Part shown: positions 41,322-50,185 of the stretch, piece after piece
How positions within the stretch are numbered: the first letter of the stretch is position 1
Layout of the letters: each line of letters starts with the position of its first letter
Assembly: GCF_008123425.1 (NCBI RefSeq)
Contig: NZ_VSSS01000058.1
Span: 36,636 to 100,635, forward strand
Length of the DNA: 64,000 bases
From: Bradyrhizobium rifense
Lineage (GTDB): Bacteria; Pseudomonadota; Alphaproteobacteria; Rhizobiales; Xanthobacteraceae
Reading direction: 5' to 3'
Notes under the pieces: generated by a model
What the model saw: only the letters and a program-made list of their open reading frames with translations
Database searches by the model: none
Told to the model about the DNA's origin: nothing
Position numbers and translations under genes: made by a program

Positions 41322-42599
41322 TTAGCCCTCCCGCGGCCTGAAGTTCTCGATGACCCGCAGCAACACCCGCGCGCCGGCGTCGGCGTCCGCCAGCTCGACA
41401 TGCTCGTCCGGATGATGGCTGATGCCGCCGCGGCAGCGGACGAAGATCATGCCGACGTCGGCAATGTCGATGATCGCCATGCCGTCGTGCCCAGCTCCGC
41501 TCGGCAGCTCGAAGACGGAAAAGCCTTCCGCGGCGATTGCGTGCGCGATCTGGTCCTTCAGCCAGGGCGCGCAAGGCGCGGTGCGGTTCTCATGGGTGAC
41601 GTCGAGCTGAAGCGCCAGTTGCCGTCGCTTTGCGATCGCCTCGATCTGCCTGACGACGTCGGCGACCGCGCGCTTGCGATGCATATCGGTCGGCGCGCGC
41701 ATGTCGATGGTGAAGGATACTTCGCCCGGAATGACATTGGTCGCGCCGGGCCTCGCCTGGATATAGCCGACGGTGCCAACCAGGCCGCCCTCGTCGGTCC
41801 GGCAAAACTGCTCGATCGCGCCAATGCATTCGGCAGCACCACTGAGCGCGTCACGGCGCAGCGCCATCGGCACGGTGCCGGCGTGACCAGCCATGCCGGT
41901 GAGCCGCGCCGCCAGCCGCGTCGCGCCCGCAATCGCGGTGACGACGCCGACGGGGAGACCCTGCGCTTCCAGCACCGGTCCCTGCTCGATGTGCAATTCA
42001 AGATAGGCCAGCAGCTCGCGCCGCGCGCGCGCCGCCGCGCCGATGTGGTCGGGATCGAGGCCAAATTTGACGAGCGCATCGCGCATCGACACGCCGTCGC
42101 GGTCGCGTGTGTTCAAGACGCTCTCGTCGAAAGTGCCGGCGAGGGCGCGGCTGCCAAGCAGGGTCGAGGCGAAGCGCACGCCCTCCTCGTCGGCAAAGCC
42201 GACCACCTCGATCGCAAACGGCAGGCGCTTGCCGCGGCGGTTGAGCTCGGCGACGCAGGCGATCGCCGTGATCACGCCGAGTGGTCCGTCCCATTTGCCG
42301 GCGTCACGCACCGTGTCGTAATGCGAGCCGAGCATCAGGCAGGGGGCCCCCGGCCGCTCGCCTTCGTAGCGGCCGCAGACATTGCCGATCGCATCGAGAT
42401 GCGCGCTCATGCCGGCCTCGCGCAGCCAGCCAAGGATGAGGTCCGAGGCGGTGCGCAGTTCCTTGGTGAGATAAATACGGGTGAGCTTGCCGTCTTCTTC
42501 CGAGATCGCCGCGAGCTCGTTGATCCGACGCACGATCTCCTCGCCGAGCGATGCATGTTGAGCGGCAGTCACGGCAACCATCTCGGTCAAGCTTTCCAT
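41322..42599 (-). CDS. allC: Allantoate amidohydrolase-type M20 hydrolase, 425 aa
   Basis: A binuclear-metal hydrolase of the M20 hydantoinase/carbamoylase family. It removes the ureido end of allantoate to give ureidoglycine plus CO2 and ammonia, or acts on N-carbamoyl amino acids. Ligands visible: His and Asp in GSHYDTVRDAGKWDG, Glu-Glu in FADEEGVRF, His in LELHIEQGPVLE, and a C-terminal SHHPDE. The purine context favours allantoate. ATG at 42599 is chosen with only a weak AGG; an upstream frame is open to 42680. It is divergent from the first importer operon, with a palindrome and a sigma-54 promoter between. Confidence 0.8.
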   Translation of the reverse strand: MESLTEMVAVTAAQHASLGEEIVRRINELAAISEEDGKLTRIYLTKELRTASDLILGWLREAGMSAHLDAIGNVCGRYEGERPGAPCLMLGSHYDTVRDAGKWDGPLGVITAIACVAELNRRGKRLPFAIEVVGFADEEGVRFASTLLGSRALAGTFDESVLNTRDRDGVSMRDALVKFGLDPDHIGAAARARRELLAYLELHIEQGPVLEAQGLPVGVVTAIAGATRLAARLTGMAGHAGTVPMALRRDALSGAAECIGAIEQFCRTDEGGLVGTVGYIQARPGATNVIPGEVSFTIDMRAPTDMHRKRAVADVVRQIEAIAKRRQLALQLDVTHENRTAPCAPWLKDQIAHAIAAEGFSVFELPSGAGHDGMAIIDIADVGMIFVRCRGGISHHPDEHVELADADAGARVLLRVIENFRPREG

Positions 42600-42706
42600 C
42601 CTGGAGACCGCGCGGGCGGTCGCAATCCCAATCGATACAAGTTCGGTGCCAGCGAATTCAGGCGGCCGGCGCCGCTCCAAATCAGCGCGTGGTTAGCATG
42701 AATGCG

Positions 42707-42724
42707 GGTGGTCGGCCGACCACC
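42707..42724. promoter_or_regulatory. 18-bp perfect palindrome
   Basis: GGTGGTCGGCCGACCACC is a perfect palindrome between allC (start 42599) and the importer operon. Its TGGTC/GACCA arms resemble operators of FadR-type GntR regulators. It lies about 190 bp upstream of the sigma-54 promoter at 42896, a distance at which an enhancer or repressor may act. Confidence 0.6.
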
Positions 42725-42895
42725 GCAGTCCCATTATGCACACGTGAAAGCGGGTTAAGACTGCTTAACTACCTTGCATACAATCGGACAATACTGCTCA
42801 TAATTTAATCTGCCGATTTCCTAATCAAGATTCCAACGGTAGATATATTTTATATTTTTCAATAGCTTATTACGAAATGCCCGTTCTACAGCCTC

Positions 42896-42910
42896 TGGCA
42901 CGAAGCTTGC
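42896..42910 (+). promoter_or_regulatory. Sigma-54 promoter of BMP importer operon
   Basis: TGGCAC-GAAGC-TTGC is an exact RpoN consensus, with GG at -24 and GC at -12. The downstream gene starts 76 bp later at 42986. The 42770-42880 stretch upstream is AT-rich. RpoN control implies nitrogen-dependent induction of purine/ureide uptake. Confidence 0.85.
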
Positions 42911-42985
42911 GACATCCTATCCCGGCTCCGCCAGACCGGCGCAGCCGCGAGATTAGGGCGGTCCAGCCGCCAAGGGGAGCAAGCA

Positions 42986-44098
42986 ATGGATTTTGGCAGG
43001 ATTTCACGACGTCATTTGTTGCAGGGCGGTGCCGCCCTCACCCTCGGCGCGGCGGCCGGCGCCCGCCCGGCCTTCGCGGCCGACACGACCATCGGCTTCA
43101 TCTATGTCGGCTCGCGCGATGACTACGGCTACAACCAGGCACACGCGCAGGGCGCGGCGGCGCTGAAGAAGATTCCCGGACTGAAGGTCGTCGAGGAAGA
43201 GAAGGTGCCGGAGACCGACGCGGTCGAGAAGACGATCGAGTCCATGATCAATCTCGACGGTGCCACCCTGCTCTTCCCGACCTCGTTCGGTTACTACAAT
43301 CCGCACATGATCAAGATGGCCACCAAGTACCCGAAGCTGCGCTTCGAGCACTGCGGCGGCCTCTGGAGCGACAAGGATCCGAAGAATGCCGGCAGCTATT
43401 TCGGCTATATCGACGAGGCCCAGTACATCTCGGGCATCGTCGCCGGCCTGACCTCGAAGAGCGGCAAGCTCGGCTTCGTCGCAGCCAAGCCGATCCCTCA
43501 AGTGCTGCGCAACATCAACGCCTTCGCGCTTGGCGCCAGGTCCGTCAATCCGAAGGCCACCACGCAGGTGATCTTCACCGGAGACTGGTCGATGCCGGTC
43601 AAGGAGGCCGAAGCCACCAACAGCCTGATCGACCAGGGCGTGGACGTGCTCACCTGTCACGTCGATGGCCCCAAGACCATGGTCGAGAACGCCGCGCGGC
43701 GCGGGGCCTTCGTCTGCGGTTATCACACCAACCAGTCCGCACTGGCGCCCAAGGCGTACCTCACCGGCGCCGAGTGGAACTGGGAAGCGCTCTATCCGAA
43801 GTTCGTCAAGATGATCGCCGCCGGCGAAGGCATCCCGAATTTCTACCGCGGCGGCCTGAAGGAAGAGATCGTCAAGGTCTCGGCCTATGGCGAATCCGTC
43901 TCGGCCGAAGCGCGCAAGGCGGCAGACGAGGCCAAGGCCAAATTCCTGTCCTCGGACGGATTTGCCATCTTCAAGGGCGGCCTGGTCGACAACAAGGGCA
44001 AGACCGTCATCGCGGCCGGCACTGACCGCGGCCAGAAGGATCCCGAACTCGAGAAGATGGACTATCTCGTGGAGGGCGTGATCGGAGCGACTTCGTGA
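42986..44098 (+). CDS. BMP-family substrate-binding protein, importer 1, 370 aa
   Basis: The periplasmic binding subunit of an ABC importer of the BMP (PnrA/Med) group, which bind purine nucleosides or bases. A Tat-type signal (SRRHLLQGGAALTLGAAAGA) leads the mature protein. The core has IGFIYVGSRDDYGYNQAHAQ, LLFPTSFGYYNPHMIKMA, and SYFGYIDEAQYISGIVAGL. AGGGGAGC precedes the ATG. It is the first gene of a six-gene operon (to 48856) with two permeases, a cysteine hydrolase, the ATPase and a deaminase. Its stop overlaps the first permease start (GTGA). The paralogue is at 54387-55463. Confidence 0.88.
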   Translation: MDFGRISRRHLLQGGAALTLGAAAGARPAFAADTTIGFIYVGSRDDYGYNQAHAQGAAALKKIPGLKVVEEEKVPETDAVEKTIESMINLDGATLLFPTSFGYYNPHMIKMATKYPKLRFEHCGGLWSDKDPKNAGSYFGYIDEAQYISGIVAGLTSKSGKLGFVAAKPIPQVLRNINAFALGARSVNPKATTQVIFTGDWSMPVKEAEATNSLIDQGVDVLTCHVDGPKTMVENAARRGAFVCGYHTNQSALAPKAYLTGAEWNWEALYPKFVKMIAAGEGIPNFYRGGLKEEIVKVSAYGESVSAEARKAADEAKAKFLSSDGFAIFKGGLVDNKGKTVIAAGTDRGQKDPELEKMDYLVEGVIGATS

Positions 44099-45207
44099 CA
44101 TCGGAAGCAGCGGATTCTGCCGAGGCGGTCGGGACAGTTGCCCCGGCCGCCGACCCCGGCTTTCTCCAACGCCACGGCGGCACGATCGAATATGTCCTGA
44201 TCCCGGGCGCGGCGCTCGCCGGCGCGCTCGTGGTGTTCGGCATCTTCGTCATGCTGTTCGGCAAGAACCCGCTCGACCTCTATTTCTACATGTACTACGG
44301 CGCCTTCGGCACCTGGTTCTCCTGGCAGAATACGCTGACGCGTGCTGCGCCCCTCATCCTCACTGCGCTCTGTACGGCGCTGCCGGCGCAACTCGGCATG
44401 GTCATCATCGGCGGCGAAGGCGCATTGCTGATCGGCGCGCTGTCGGCGACGAGCGCCGCGCTGTTGCTTCAGGGCATGCCGCCGCTCGTCGTACAGATCG
44501 CCATGGTCGTCGCCGGCGTCATCGGCGGAGGCTTGTGGATCATGCTGGCAGGCGCATTGCGGCAGTATCGCGGCGTCAACGAGACGATATCGAGCCTGCT
44601 GCTCGTCTACATCGCGCTCGCGATCCTCAATCACCTCGTTGAAGGCATGATGCGGGATCCCGCGAGCCTCAACAAGCCGTCGACCCGCGAGATCGGCGCC
44701 GCCAACATGATCGGCTCCATCCCCGGCACCGACGTGCATTGGGGCCTCGTCTTCGGCCTGATCGCCGCGATCGCCGCCTACATCCTGATCTATCACACCG
44801 TGTTCGGCTTCGCCGCGCGCGTAGCCGGCGGCAACATCCGCGCCGCCAAGATCGTCGGCCTCGGCGTCAGCAAGCTGATCCTGTCCATCTGCTTCCTCGC
44901 CGGCGGCGCCGCGGGTCTTGCCGGCATGGTCGAGGTTGCCGCAGTGCAAGGCCGCACCAATGCCAATCTCGCTGCGGGCTATGGCTTCACCGGCATTCTG
45001 GTCGCCTTCCTGGCGCGGCAAAATCCGCTTGCGATCATTCCTGTCGCGATCCTGCTCGGCGGCATCAGCGCCAGCGGCGGCCTGCTACAGCGCCGCCTCG
45101 GCCTGCCTGACGCATCAGTGCTGGTGCTGCAGGGCATCATCTTCGTCTTCGTGCTCGCCAGCGATGCGCTCTACGGCCGCATCGGCTTCCTGAAAGGCAA
45201 GTCCTGA
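44095..45207 (+). CDS. ABC permease 1 of importer 1, 370 aa
   Basis: Inner-membrane subunit of the BPD_transp_2 family. The first 25 residues are cytoplasmic; about eight or nine hydrophobic segments follow, and conserved GMVIIGGEGALLIGAL and FLAGGAAGLAGMVEVA are visible. It starts with GTG overlapping the TGA of the binding-protein gene (44095-44098) and its own stop overlaps the next ATG. It forms a heterodimer with the 45207-46133 permease. Substrate is inferred from the binding protein. Confidence 0.85.
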   Translation: MTSEAADSAEAVGTVAPAADPGFLQRHGGTIEYVLIPGAALAGALVVFGIFVMLFGKNPLDLYFYMYYGAFGTWFSWQNTLTRAAPLILTALCTALPAQLGMVIIGGEGALLIGALSATSAALLLQGMPPLVVQIAMVVAGVIGGGLWIMLAGALRQYRGVNETISSLLLVYIALAILNHLVEGMMRDPASLNKPSTREIGAANMIGSIPGTDVHWGLVFGLIAAIAAYILIYHTVFGFAARVAGGNIRAAKIVGLGVSKLILSICFLAGGAAGLAGMVEVAAVQGRTNANLAAGYGFTGILVAFLARQNPLAIIPVAILLGGISASGGLLQRRLGLPDASVLVLQGIIFVFVLASDALYGRIGFLKGKS

Positions 45208-46133
45208 TGGCAGACGGATCGATCGGACTCTGGACCGTCCCGCTCGCCGTGCTCGGCGGCGCCATTCGCGTCTCCACGCCCTTCCTGTTCGTGAGCCTGG
45301 GCGAATGCATCACCGAGCGGTCCGGCCGCATCAATCTCGGCCTCGAAGGCACGCTGGTGATGGGCGCGATGAGCGCCTACGGCATCTCCTATCTCTCGGG
45401 ATCGCCGTGGCTGGGCGTGCTCGCCGCCGGCATCACCGGCGCGCTTCTCGGCGCGCTGCACGCCGGTATCTGCTCACTCCCGCGCGTCAATGACGTCGCG
45501 GTCGGCATCGCCCTGATGCTGTTCGGCACCGGCCTCGCTTTCTATCTCGGCAAGCCGCTGATCGAGCCCACCGCACCGCGTTTGCCCGCGATCGATTTCG
45601 GCTGGTGGAGCGACATCCCGCAGCTCCGCGCGGCGCTGCGCGTCAACGTGTTGTTCCTGATCGGCGTCGCGCTGGCGCCGATCCTTTACTGGGCCTTCCG
45701 CACCACGCGCTGGGGCTTGCTCATCCGCACCGCCGGCGAGAGCTCAGACGCTGCGCGCGCGATGGGCCACTCCGTGCTTCTGATCCGCCTGCGTGCGACC
45801 ATGGTTGGCGGCTTCCTCGCCGGCATCGGCGGCTCGTTCCTGTCGCTGTTCTATCCCGGCAGCTGGAACGAGGGCCTCTCCTCCGGCCAGGGCATCACGG
45901 CGGTGGCGCTCGTGATCTTTGCGCGCTGGGATCCTCTGCTCTGCCTGTGGGCCTCGCTCGCCTTCGGCGGCGCGGCGGCGCTCGGACCGGCGCTGCAATC
46001 GGTCGGCGTCACCTCCGGCTATCACCTCTTCAACGCCGCGCCCTACATCCTGACGCTGGCGATCATGATTATCACCTGCTCGCCGAAACGCACGCTGACC
46101 GGAGCCCCGGCCGAATTGTCGATCACCCGTTAG
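45207..46133 (+). CDS. ABC permease 2 of importer 1, 308 aa
   Basis: Second BPD_transp_2 permease. Conserved motifs are FLFVSLGECITERSGRINLG and EGTLVMGAMSAYGISYLSG near the N-terminus, and FLAGIGGSFLSLFYPGSWNE. It starts at an ATG overlapping the TGA of the first permease. With the BMP protein and the ATPase it makes a type I importer of the same layout as importer 2 (52312-54307). Confidence 0.85.
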   Translation: MADGSIGLWTVPLAVLGGAIRVSTPFLFVSLGECITERSGRINLGLEGTLVMGAMSAYGISYLSGSPWLGVLAAGITGALLGALHAGICSLPRVNDVAVGIALMLFGTGLAFYLGKPLIEPTAPRLPAIDFGWWSDIPQLRAALRVNVLFLIGVALAPILYWAFRTTRWGLLIRTAGESSDAARAMGHSVLLIRLRATMVGGFLAGIGGSFLSLFYPGSWNEGLSSGQGITAVALVIFARWDPLLCLWASLAFGGAAALGPALQSVGVTSGYHLFNAAPYILTLAIMIITCSPKRTLTGAPAELSITR

Positions 46134-46144
46134 AGAGCGAAATC

Positions 46145-46828
46145 ATGCCCGAGCGCACTATCAAGTCCGAGCCCTACGCCTGGCCCTACAATGGCGATCT
46201 CCGCCCGCAAAACACCGCGCTCATCATCATCGACATGCAGACCGATTTCTGCGGCATCGGCGGCTATGTCGACAAGATGGGCTATGATCTGTCGCTGACA
46301 CGGGCGCCGATCGAGCCAATCAAGAGACTGCTCGCAGCGATGCGGAGCCAAGGCTTTCACATCATCCACACCCGCGAAGGCCACCGCCCCGATCTTTCCG
46401 ATCTTCCGGCAAACAAGCGCTGGCGCTCGCGCCAGATTGGCGCCGGCATCGGCGATCCCGGCCCGTGCGGCCGCATCCTGGTGCGCGGTGAGCCCGGTTG
46501 GGACATCATCGAGGAGCTTAGCCCCCTGCCGGGCGAGCCGATCATCGACAAGCCCGGCAAGGGCTCGTTCTGCGCCACCGATCTCGAATTGATCCTGCGC
46601 GTGCGCGGCATCGAGAACATCGTGCTGACCGGCATCACCACTGATGTCTGCGTCCACACGACCATGCGCGAGGCCAACGACCGCGGCTTCGAATGCGTGC
46701 TGCTGCACGATTGCTGTGGCGCGACCGACAAGAGCAACCACGACCATGCGCTGAAGATGATCAAGATGCAGGGCGGGGTGTTCGGCGCCGTCTCGACCTC
46801 GGATGCCTTCATCGGAGCGATTTCGTGA
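46145..46828 (+). CDS. Isochorismatase-fold cysteine hydrolase, biuret-hydrolase-like, 227 aa
   Basis: An amide hydrolase that acts through a Cys-Lys-Asp triad. Asp30 is in LIIIDMQTDFC, Lys136 in IIDKPGKGSFC and Cys169 in TTDVCVHTTMREAND. Gln209 lies in MIKMQGG. The spacing equals that of the characterised rhizobial biuret amidohydrolase (Asp36, Lys142, Cys175, Gln215 as I recall). Related enzymes are ureidoacrylate hydrolase and N-carbamoylsarcosine amidase. It sits between permease 2 and the ATPase, and its stop overlaps the ATPase start in GTGA. It may hydrolyse a ureide brought in by this importer. GAGAGCG precedes the ATG. Confidence 0.8.
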   Translation: MPERTIKSEPYAWPYNGDLRPQNTALIIIDMQTDFCGIGGYVDKMGYDLSLTRAPIEPIKRLLAAMRSQGFHIIHTREGHRPDLSDLPANKRWRSRQIGAGIGDPGPCGRILVRGEPGWDIIEELSPLPGEPIIDKPGKGSFCATDLELILRVRGIENIVLTGITTDVCVHTTMREANDRGFECVLLHDCCGATDKSNHDHALKMIKMQGGVFGAVSTSDAFIGAIS

Positions 46829-48357
46829 TCATCGGCGAACCACCTCCGCCCTCCGGCGCCTTCGGCGTCGATGCCATCGCCATGACCATGCGCTTCGGCG
46901 ATTTCCTGGCGCTGGACAATGTCGAGCTGAAGGTGCGGCCCGGCTCGTTCCATGCGTTGCTCGGCGAGAACGGCGCCGGCAAGTCGACCCTCGTCAAATG
47001 CATCATGGGCTATTACCACGCGACCGAAGGCGACATCCTCGTCGGCGGCCGCGAGCAGGCGATCGCCAATCCGAAGGACGCGCATGCGCTCGGTCTCGGC
47101 ATGGTCTACCAGCATTTTACGCTGGTGCCGGCCATGACAGTTGCCGAAAACCTCGTGCTGGCACGCGATGACGTGCCGGCCGTGGTGAACTGGCCGAAGG
47201 AGATGAAGGAGCTCGAAACGTTCCTCGCTCGCATGCCCTTCAAGGTGCCGCTCGGTGCAAAGGTCTCCGACATCTCGGCCGGCGAACGGCAGAAATGCGA
47301 GATCCTGAAGCAGCTCTATCTCAAGCGCCACTTCCTGATCCTGGATGAGCCGACCTCGGTGCTGACGCCGGCCGAAGCCGACGAGGTGCTCGGCATGCTC
47401 CGCGACATGGTCGTCAAGGGCGAGCTGACGATCCTGATGATCACGCACAAGTTCCGCGAGGTCATGGCCTTCGCCGACGAGGTTACGATCCTGCGCCGCG
47501 GCAAGCTCGCCGGTGCCGGCAAGGTCGCCGAGCTGACGCCGGACGCGATGGCACGCACCATGATCGGCGCCGAGGAGTTGACCGTGCAGCCGCCGCGCAC
47601 CGGCGAAGCCGGACAGGCGCGGTTGGAGCTGGAAAAGATCCGTGCGCTCGACGATGCCGGCGCCATCGCCGTGCATGACGTCTCTCTCACCGTGCGTGCC
47701 GGCGAGATCGTCGGCATCGCAGGCGTCTCCGGCAACGGCCAGCGCCAGCTAGTCGAAGTCCTGGCCGGCCAGCGCGAAGCGGAGGATGGCGAAATCCGCG
47801 TCGCCGGCGATCCCTATCACGCCAGCCGCGAAGAGATGCGGCGCCACAAAATGTCGCTCCTGCCCGAGGAGCCGCTGAAGAACGCCTGCGTCGGCGGCAT
47901 GAGCGTCGCCGACAACATCGCTTTCCGCGAGTTCGACCGCGCCCCCTTCGCCAGCGGTGGCTGGTGGCTCAACCGCGGCGCCTTCCGCGACGACGCGAAG
48001 AAGAAGATTGGGCAGTACAAGATCAAGACCCGCACCCCGGATACGCCGATCTCGGCGCTCTCGGGCGGTAACGTCCAACGCGCCGTGCTCGCCCGCGAGC
48101 TCGGCAGCGAGGTCGAGGTGCTGATCGCGGCCAACCCCTGCTTCGGCCTCGACTTCGCGGCCGTGGCGCAGATCCACGCCGAGATCATGGCCGCGCGCAA
48201 TCGCGGCGCCGCGGTGCTGCTGGTCAGCGAGGATCTCGACGAATTGCTCGAACTATCCGACCGGCTGGTGGTGATGTTCCACGGCGAATTCGTGTATGAA
48301 GCACGGACCAGCGAAGCCGATCTCACCGAGGTCGGCCGGCATATGGCGGGGCACTAA
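46825..48357 (+). CDS. ABC ATPase of importer 1 (two nucleotide-binding domains), 510 aa
   Basis: Two fused ATPase domains, as in sugar/nucleoside importers. Domain 1 (about 1-250) has Walker A LLGENGAGKSTLVK, signature ISAGERQKCE and Walker B FLILDEPTSV. Domain 2 (about 260-500) has a degenerate Walker A region (GIAGVSGNGQRQLVEVLAG) and signature ALSGGNVQRAVLA. It starts with GTG at 46825 overlapping the hydrolase stop. It powers importer 1. The next gene is a deaminase 13 bp downstream. Confidence 0.88.
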   Translation: MIIGEPPPPSGAFGVDAIAMTMRFGDFLALDNVELKVRPGSFHALLGENGAGKSTLVKCIMGYYHATEGDILVGGREQAIANPKDAHALGLGMVYQHFTLVPAMTVAENLVLARDDVPAVVNWPKEMKELETFLARMPFKVPLGAKVSDISAGERQKCEILKQLYLKRHFLILDEPTSVLTPAEADEVLGMLRDMVVKGELTILMITHKFREVMAFADEVTILRRGKLAGAGKVAELTPDAMARTMIGAEELTVQPPRTGEAGQARLELEKIRALDDAGAIAVHDVSLTVRAGEIVGIAGVSGNGQRQLVEVLAGQREAEDGEIRVAGDPYHASREEMRRHKMSLLPEEPLKNACVGGMSVADNIAFREFDRAPFASGGWWLNRGAFRDDAKKKIGQYKIKTRTPDTPISALSGGNVQRAVLARELGSEVEVLIAANPCFGLDFAAVAQIHAEIMAARNRGAAVLLVSEDLDELLELSDRLVVMFHGEFVYEARTSEADLTEVGRHMAGH

Positions 48358-48370
48358 GCGCGGAGGTGCG

Positions 48371-48856
48371 ATGGACGGCGTATCCGAACGCGACAAACAC
48401 TTTTTGCGCCTGTCCTTCGCGGTCGCCCGCCGCTCCCTCACGCACGGCAACCACCCCTTCGGCTGCATCGTCGTCGATGCCGACGGCAAGGTGCTGATCG
48501 AGACCGAGAACGGCTACATGCCGGACCACGACGGCACCGCGCATGCCGAGCGCCTCGCCGCGACGGAAGCGTGCCGCACGCTCAGCCGCGAGGTGCTGGC
48601 GACCGCGACACTCTATTCCTCCGCCGAACCCTGCGCGATGTGCGCCGGTGCGATTTACTGGGCCGGCATCGGCCGCGTGGTTTATGGCCTCAGCGAGCAC
48701 CGCCTGCGCGGCGTCACCGGCAATCATCCGGAGAACCCGACGCTCGACCTGCCCTGCCGCGAGGTGTTTGCGAGCGGCCTACGGCCGACGGAGGTGGTGG
48801 GGCCATTGCTCGAAGATGAAGCCGCAGCGCTGCACGACGGCGTGTGGACGAAGTAG
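48371..48856 (+). CDS. Nucleobase deaminase (guanine deaminase type, CDA fold), 161 aa
   Basis: A zinc enzyme of the cytidine-deaminase fold. The zinc-binding motif is HAERLAA (about 59-65) with a proton-shuttle Glu and PCAMCAGAIYWAG (about 86-98). Bacterial guanine deaminases of about 156 residues share this layout; TadA and other small deaminases are alternatives. It would convert guanine to xanthine plus ammonia, feeding xanthine dehydrogenase. GGAGGTG precedes the ATG. It closes the importer 1 operon. Confidence 0.75.
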   Translation: MDGVSERDKHFLRLSFAVARRSLTHGNHPFGCIVVDADGKVLIETENGYMPDHDGTAHAERLAATEACRTLSREVLATATLYSSAEPCAMCAGAIYWAGIGRVVYGLSEHRLRGVTGNHPENPTLDLPCREVFASGLRPTEVVGPLLEDEAAALHDGVWTK

Positions 48857-48879
48857 GCGCCGCCACAAACTCGGAATCG

Positions 48880-48962
48880 GTGGGCAAAGGCGCGTCGGCG
48901 CCGTGCCCACCATTGCCGGTGTCGTGCACGATGGAATGGTGGGCACGCTCCGCTTTGCCCAC
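48880..48962. repeat. Intergenic inverted-repeat element
   Basis: An outer inverted repeat: the left arm starts GTGGGCAAAGGCGCG and ends GTGCCCACCATT (48880-48914), and the right arm is AATGGTGGGCACGC...TTTGCCCAC (48935-48962). Each arm also has self-complementary parts. This looks like a repeat-family unit seen between Bradyrhizobium genes. It sits downstream of the deaminase gene. Confidence 0.75.
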
Positions 48963-48996
48963 CCTAAGGCACCTACGCTTCCGATTCACAAACGCC

Positions 48997-49029
48997 GATG
49001 GCGCCGCGCGGGACATGCGCGGCGCCATC
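48997..49029. terminator. Perfect hairpin, bidirectional terminator candidate
   Basis: GATGGCGCCGCG (48997-49008) pairs perfectly with CGCGGCGCCATC (49018-49029) around a 9-nt loop. It sits between the importer 1 operon end and the minus-strand porin end at 49055. It lacks a strong T-run. Confidence 0.6.
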
Positions 49030-49054
49030 GTTATAGCTTGGAGACCTCAGTCGA

Positions 49055-50185
49055 TCAGAACTTCACGGTGATGCCAGAGTAAAGCGAGGACTCCGTGCAG
49101 GCTCCGCTCGGCCGGGTCACACCGCCTACAGTGGCGGAACACGCGATCGACGGGGCGTTGTGATCGAGACCGAACTTGTTCTGCCAGTAACGGTAAGCCA
49201 CCCACACGTCGACGAAGTGAGAATACTTCGGACCCCAGATCGCCTTGGAAGCATCCATGGTCAAACGGATCGGCTCGGAGTTGAATTCCACCTTGGTGTT
49301 GTAAACGTTGTTAGCCGGATTGTACGGCAATCCCTCGGTGTCCGTCCCCTTGCGGCCATACCATGCCATGCGACCGCTGATCGAGAAATATTGCATGTTC
49401 TCTGGCAGGAAGCCCAAGTCCATGTAGTAGTTGGTTTCGATTGCCCACGTCGGCTTGTAGCTCGTGTTTCCGTTCGCGAGACAGGTCACGCCTGGATTGT
49501 TCGGATCCCATCCGGCGCCGCACTGGCTGAAGGAATTGTGGTTGTAGAACTCCCAGTAGACCAGCGGCGAGACGTTGAAATATCCCTTGTAGGGCAGGTC
49601 GAAGGCAAATTCCAAACCGGCGACCACATCGCGCTTAGCCGCACCGAAATATCGGTTCTCGGTATTGGCATCCATACCCGCTTCGAAAGAGATGTTGTGC
49701 AGCGGGCCCACACTAAAGGCCTTGGTGTCAAAGAGCTGATTCCAGCCAAGGGTCGACCGGAACAGTCCATAGATTTCGCTCGCGCCCGCGCACTTTGCCG
49801 ATACCGTAGCAAAGCCATTCAAGGGGTCTTGGATCACTCCCGTTGATGTACACGGCCCCGCCGGATCGTTCTGGTCGGATTTGAACAGCGAAATAGTGAA
49901 GAAGTTTGTACCGTAGGCCCACGCATCGAAGTGGGTGAACGAGTAGACCTGCTTTGCAGTCTTGGCGTTCACCGTGCCGTCCGGCTTGAGCGACCACGCT
50001 CCAGGCTGGGCCGCCGTGAAGATGTAGGAGAACGACACGCGGTCGTCGATCACCAGGAAGAACGGAAGGTCAGGTGCCTTCTTGGCGGCCTTGACCGGCA
50101 GATCCGCAGCCTGAGCCGAGCCACCGGTGGCGAGCGAAGCAAGTGACAGCGCCGCGGCTGCAACTGCTTTGAAACGAAACGACAT
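49055..50185 (-). CDS. Outer-membrane channel-type protein, Tsx-like in context, 376 aa
   Basis: A signal peptide (1-26, ending GSAQAAD) precedes a protein rich in alternating aromatic/polar strands and ending in ITVKF, the C-terminal Phe typical of outer-membrane barrels. Sequence such as DAWAYGTNFFTISLFKSD, NISFEAGMDAN and YYMDLGFLPENMQYFSISGR fits a barrel. The size and its place between two nucleoside-type importers suggest a Tsx-like nucleoside channel, but I cannot confirm that family. ATG at 50185 is chosen for its signal peptide. Loops have several Cys. Confidence 0.6.
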   Translation of the reverse strand: MSFRFKAVAAAALSLASLATGGSAQAADLPVKAAKKAPDLPFFLVIDDRVSFSYIFTAAQPGAWSLKPDGTVNAKTAKQVYSFTHFDAWAYGTNFFTISLFKSDQNDPAGPCTSTGVIQDPLNGFATVSAKCAGASEIYGLFRSTLGWNQLFDTKAFSVGPLHNISFEAGMDANTENRYFGAAKRDVVAGLEFAFDLPYKGYFNVSPLVYWEFYNHNSFSQCGAGWDPNNPGVTCLANGNTSYKPTWAIETNYYMDLGFLPENMQYFSISGRMAWYGRKGTDTEGLPYNPANNVYNTKVEFNSEPIRLTMDASKAIWGPKYSHFVDVWVAYRYWQNKFGLDHNAPSIACSATVGGVTRPSGACTESSLYSGITVKF

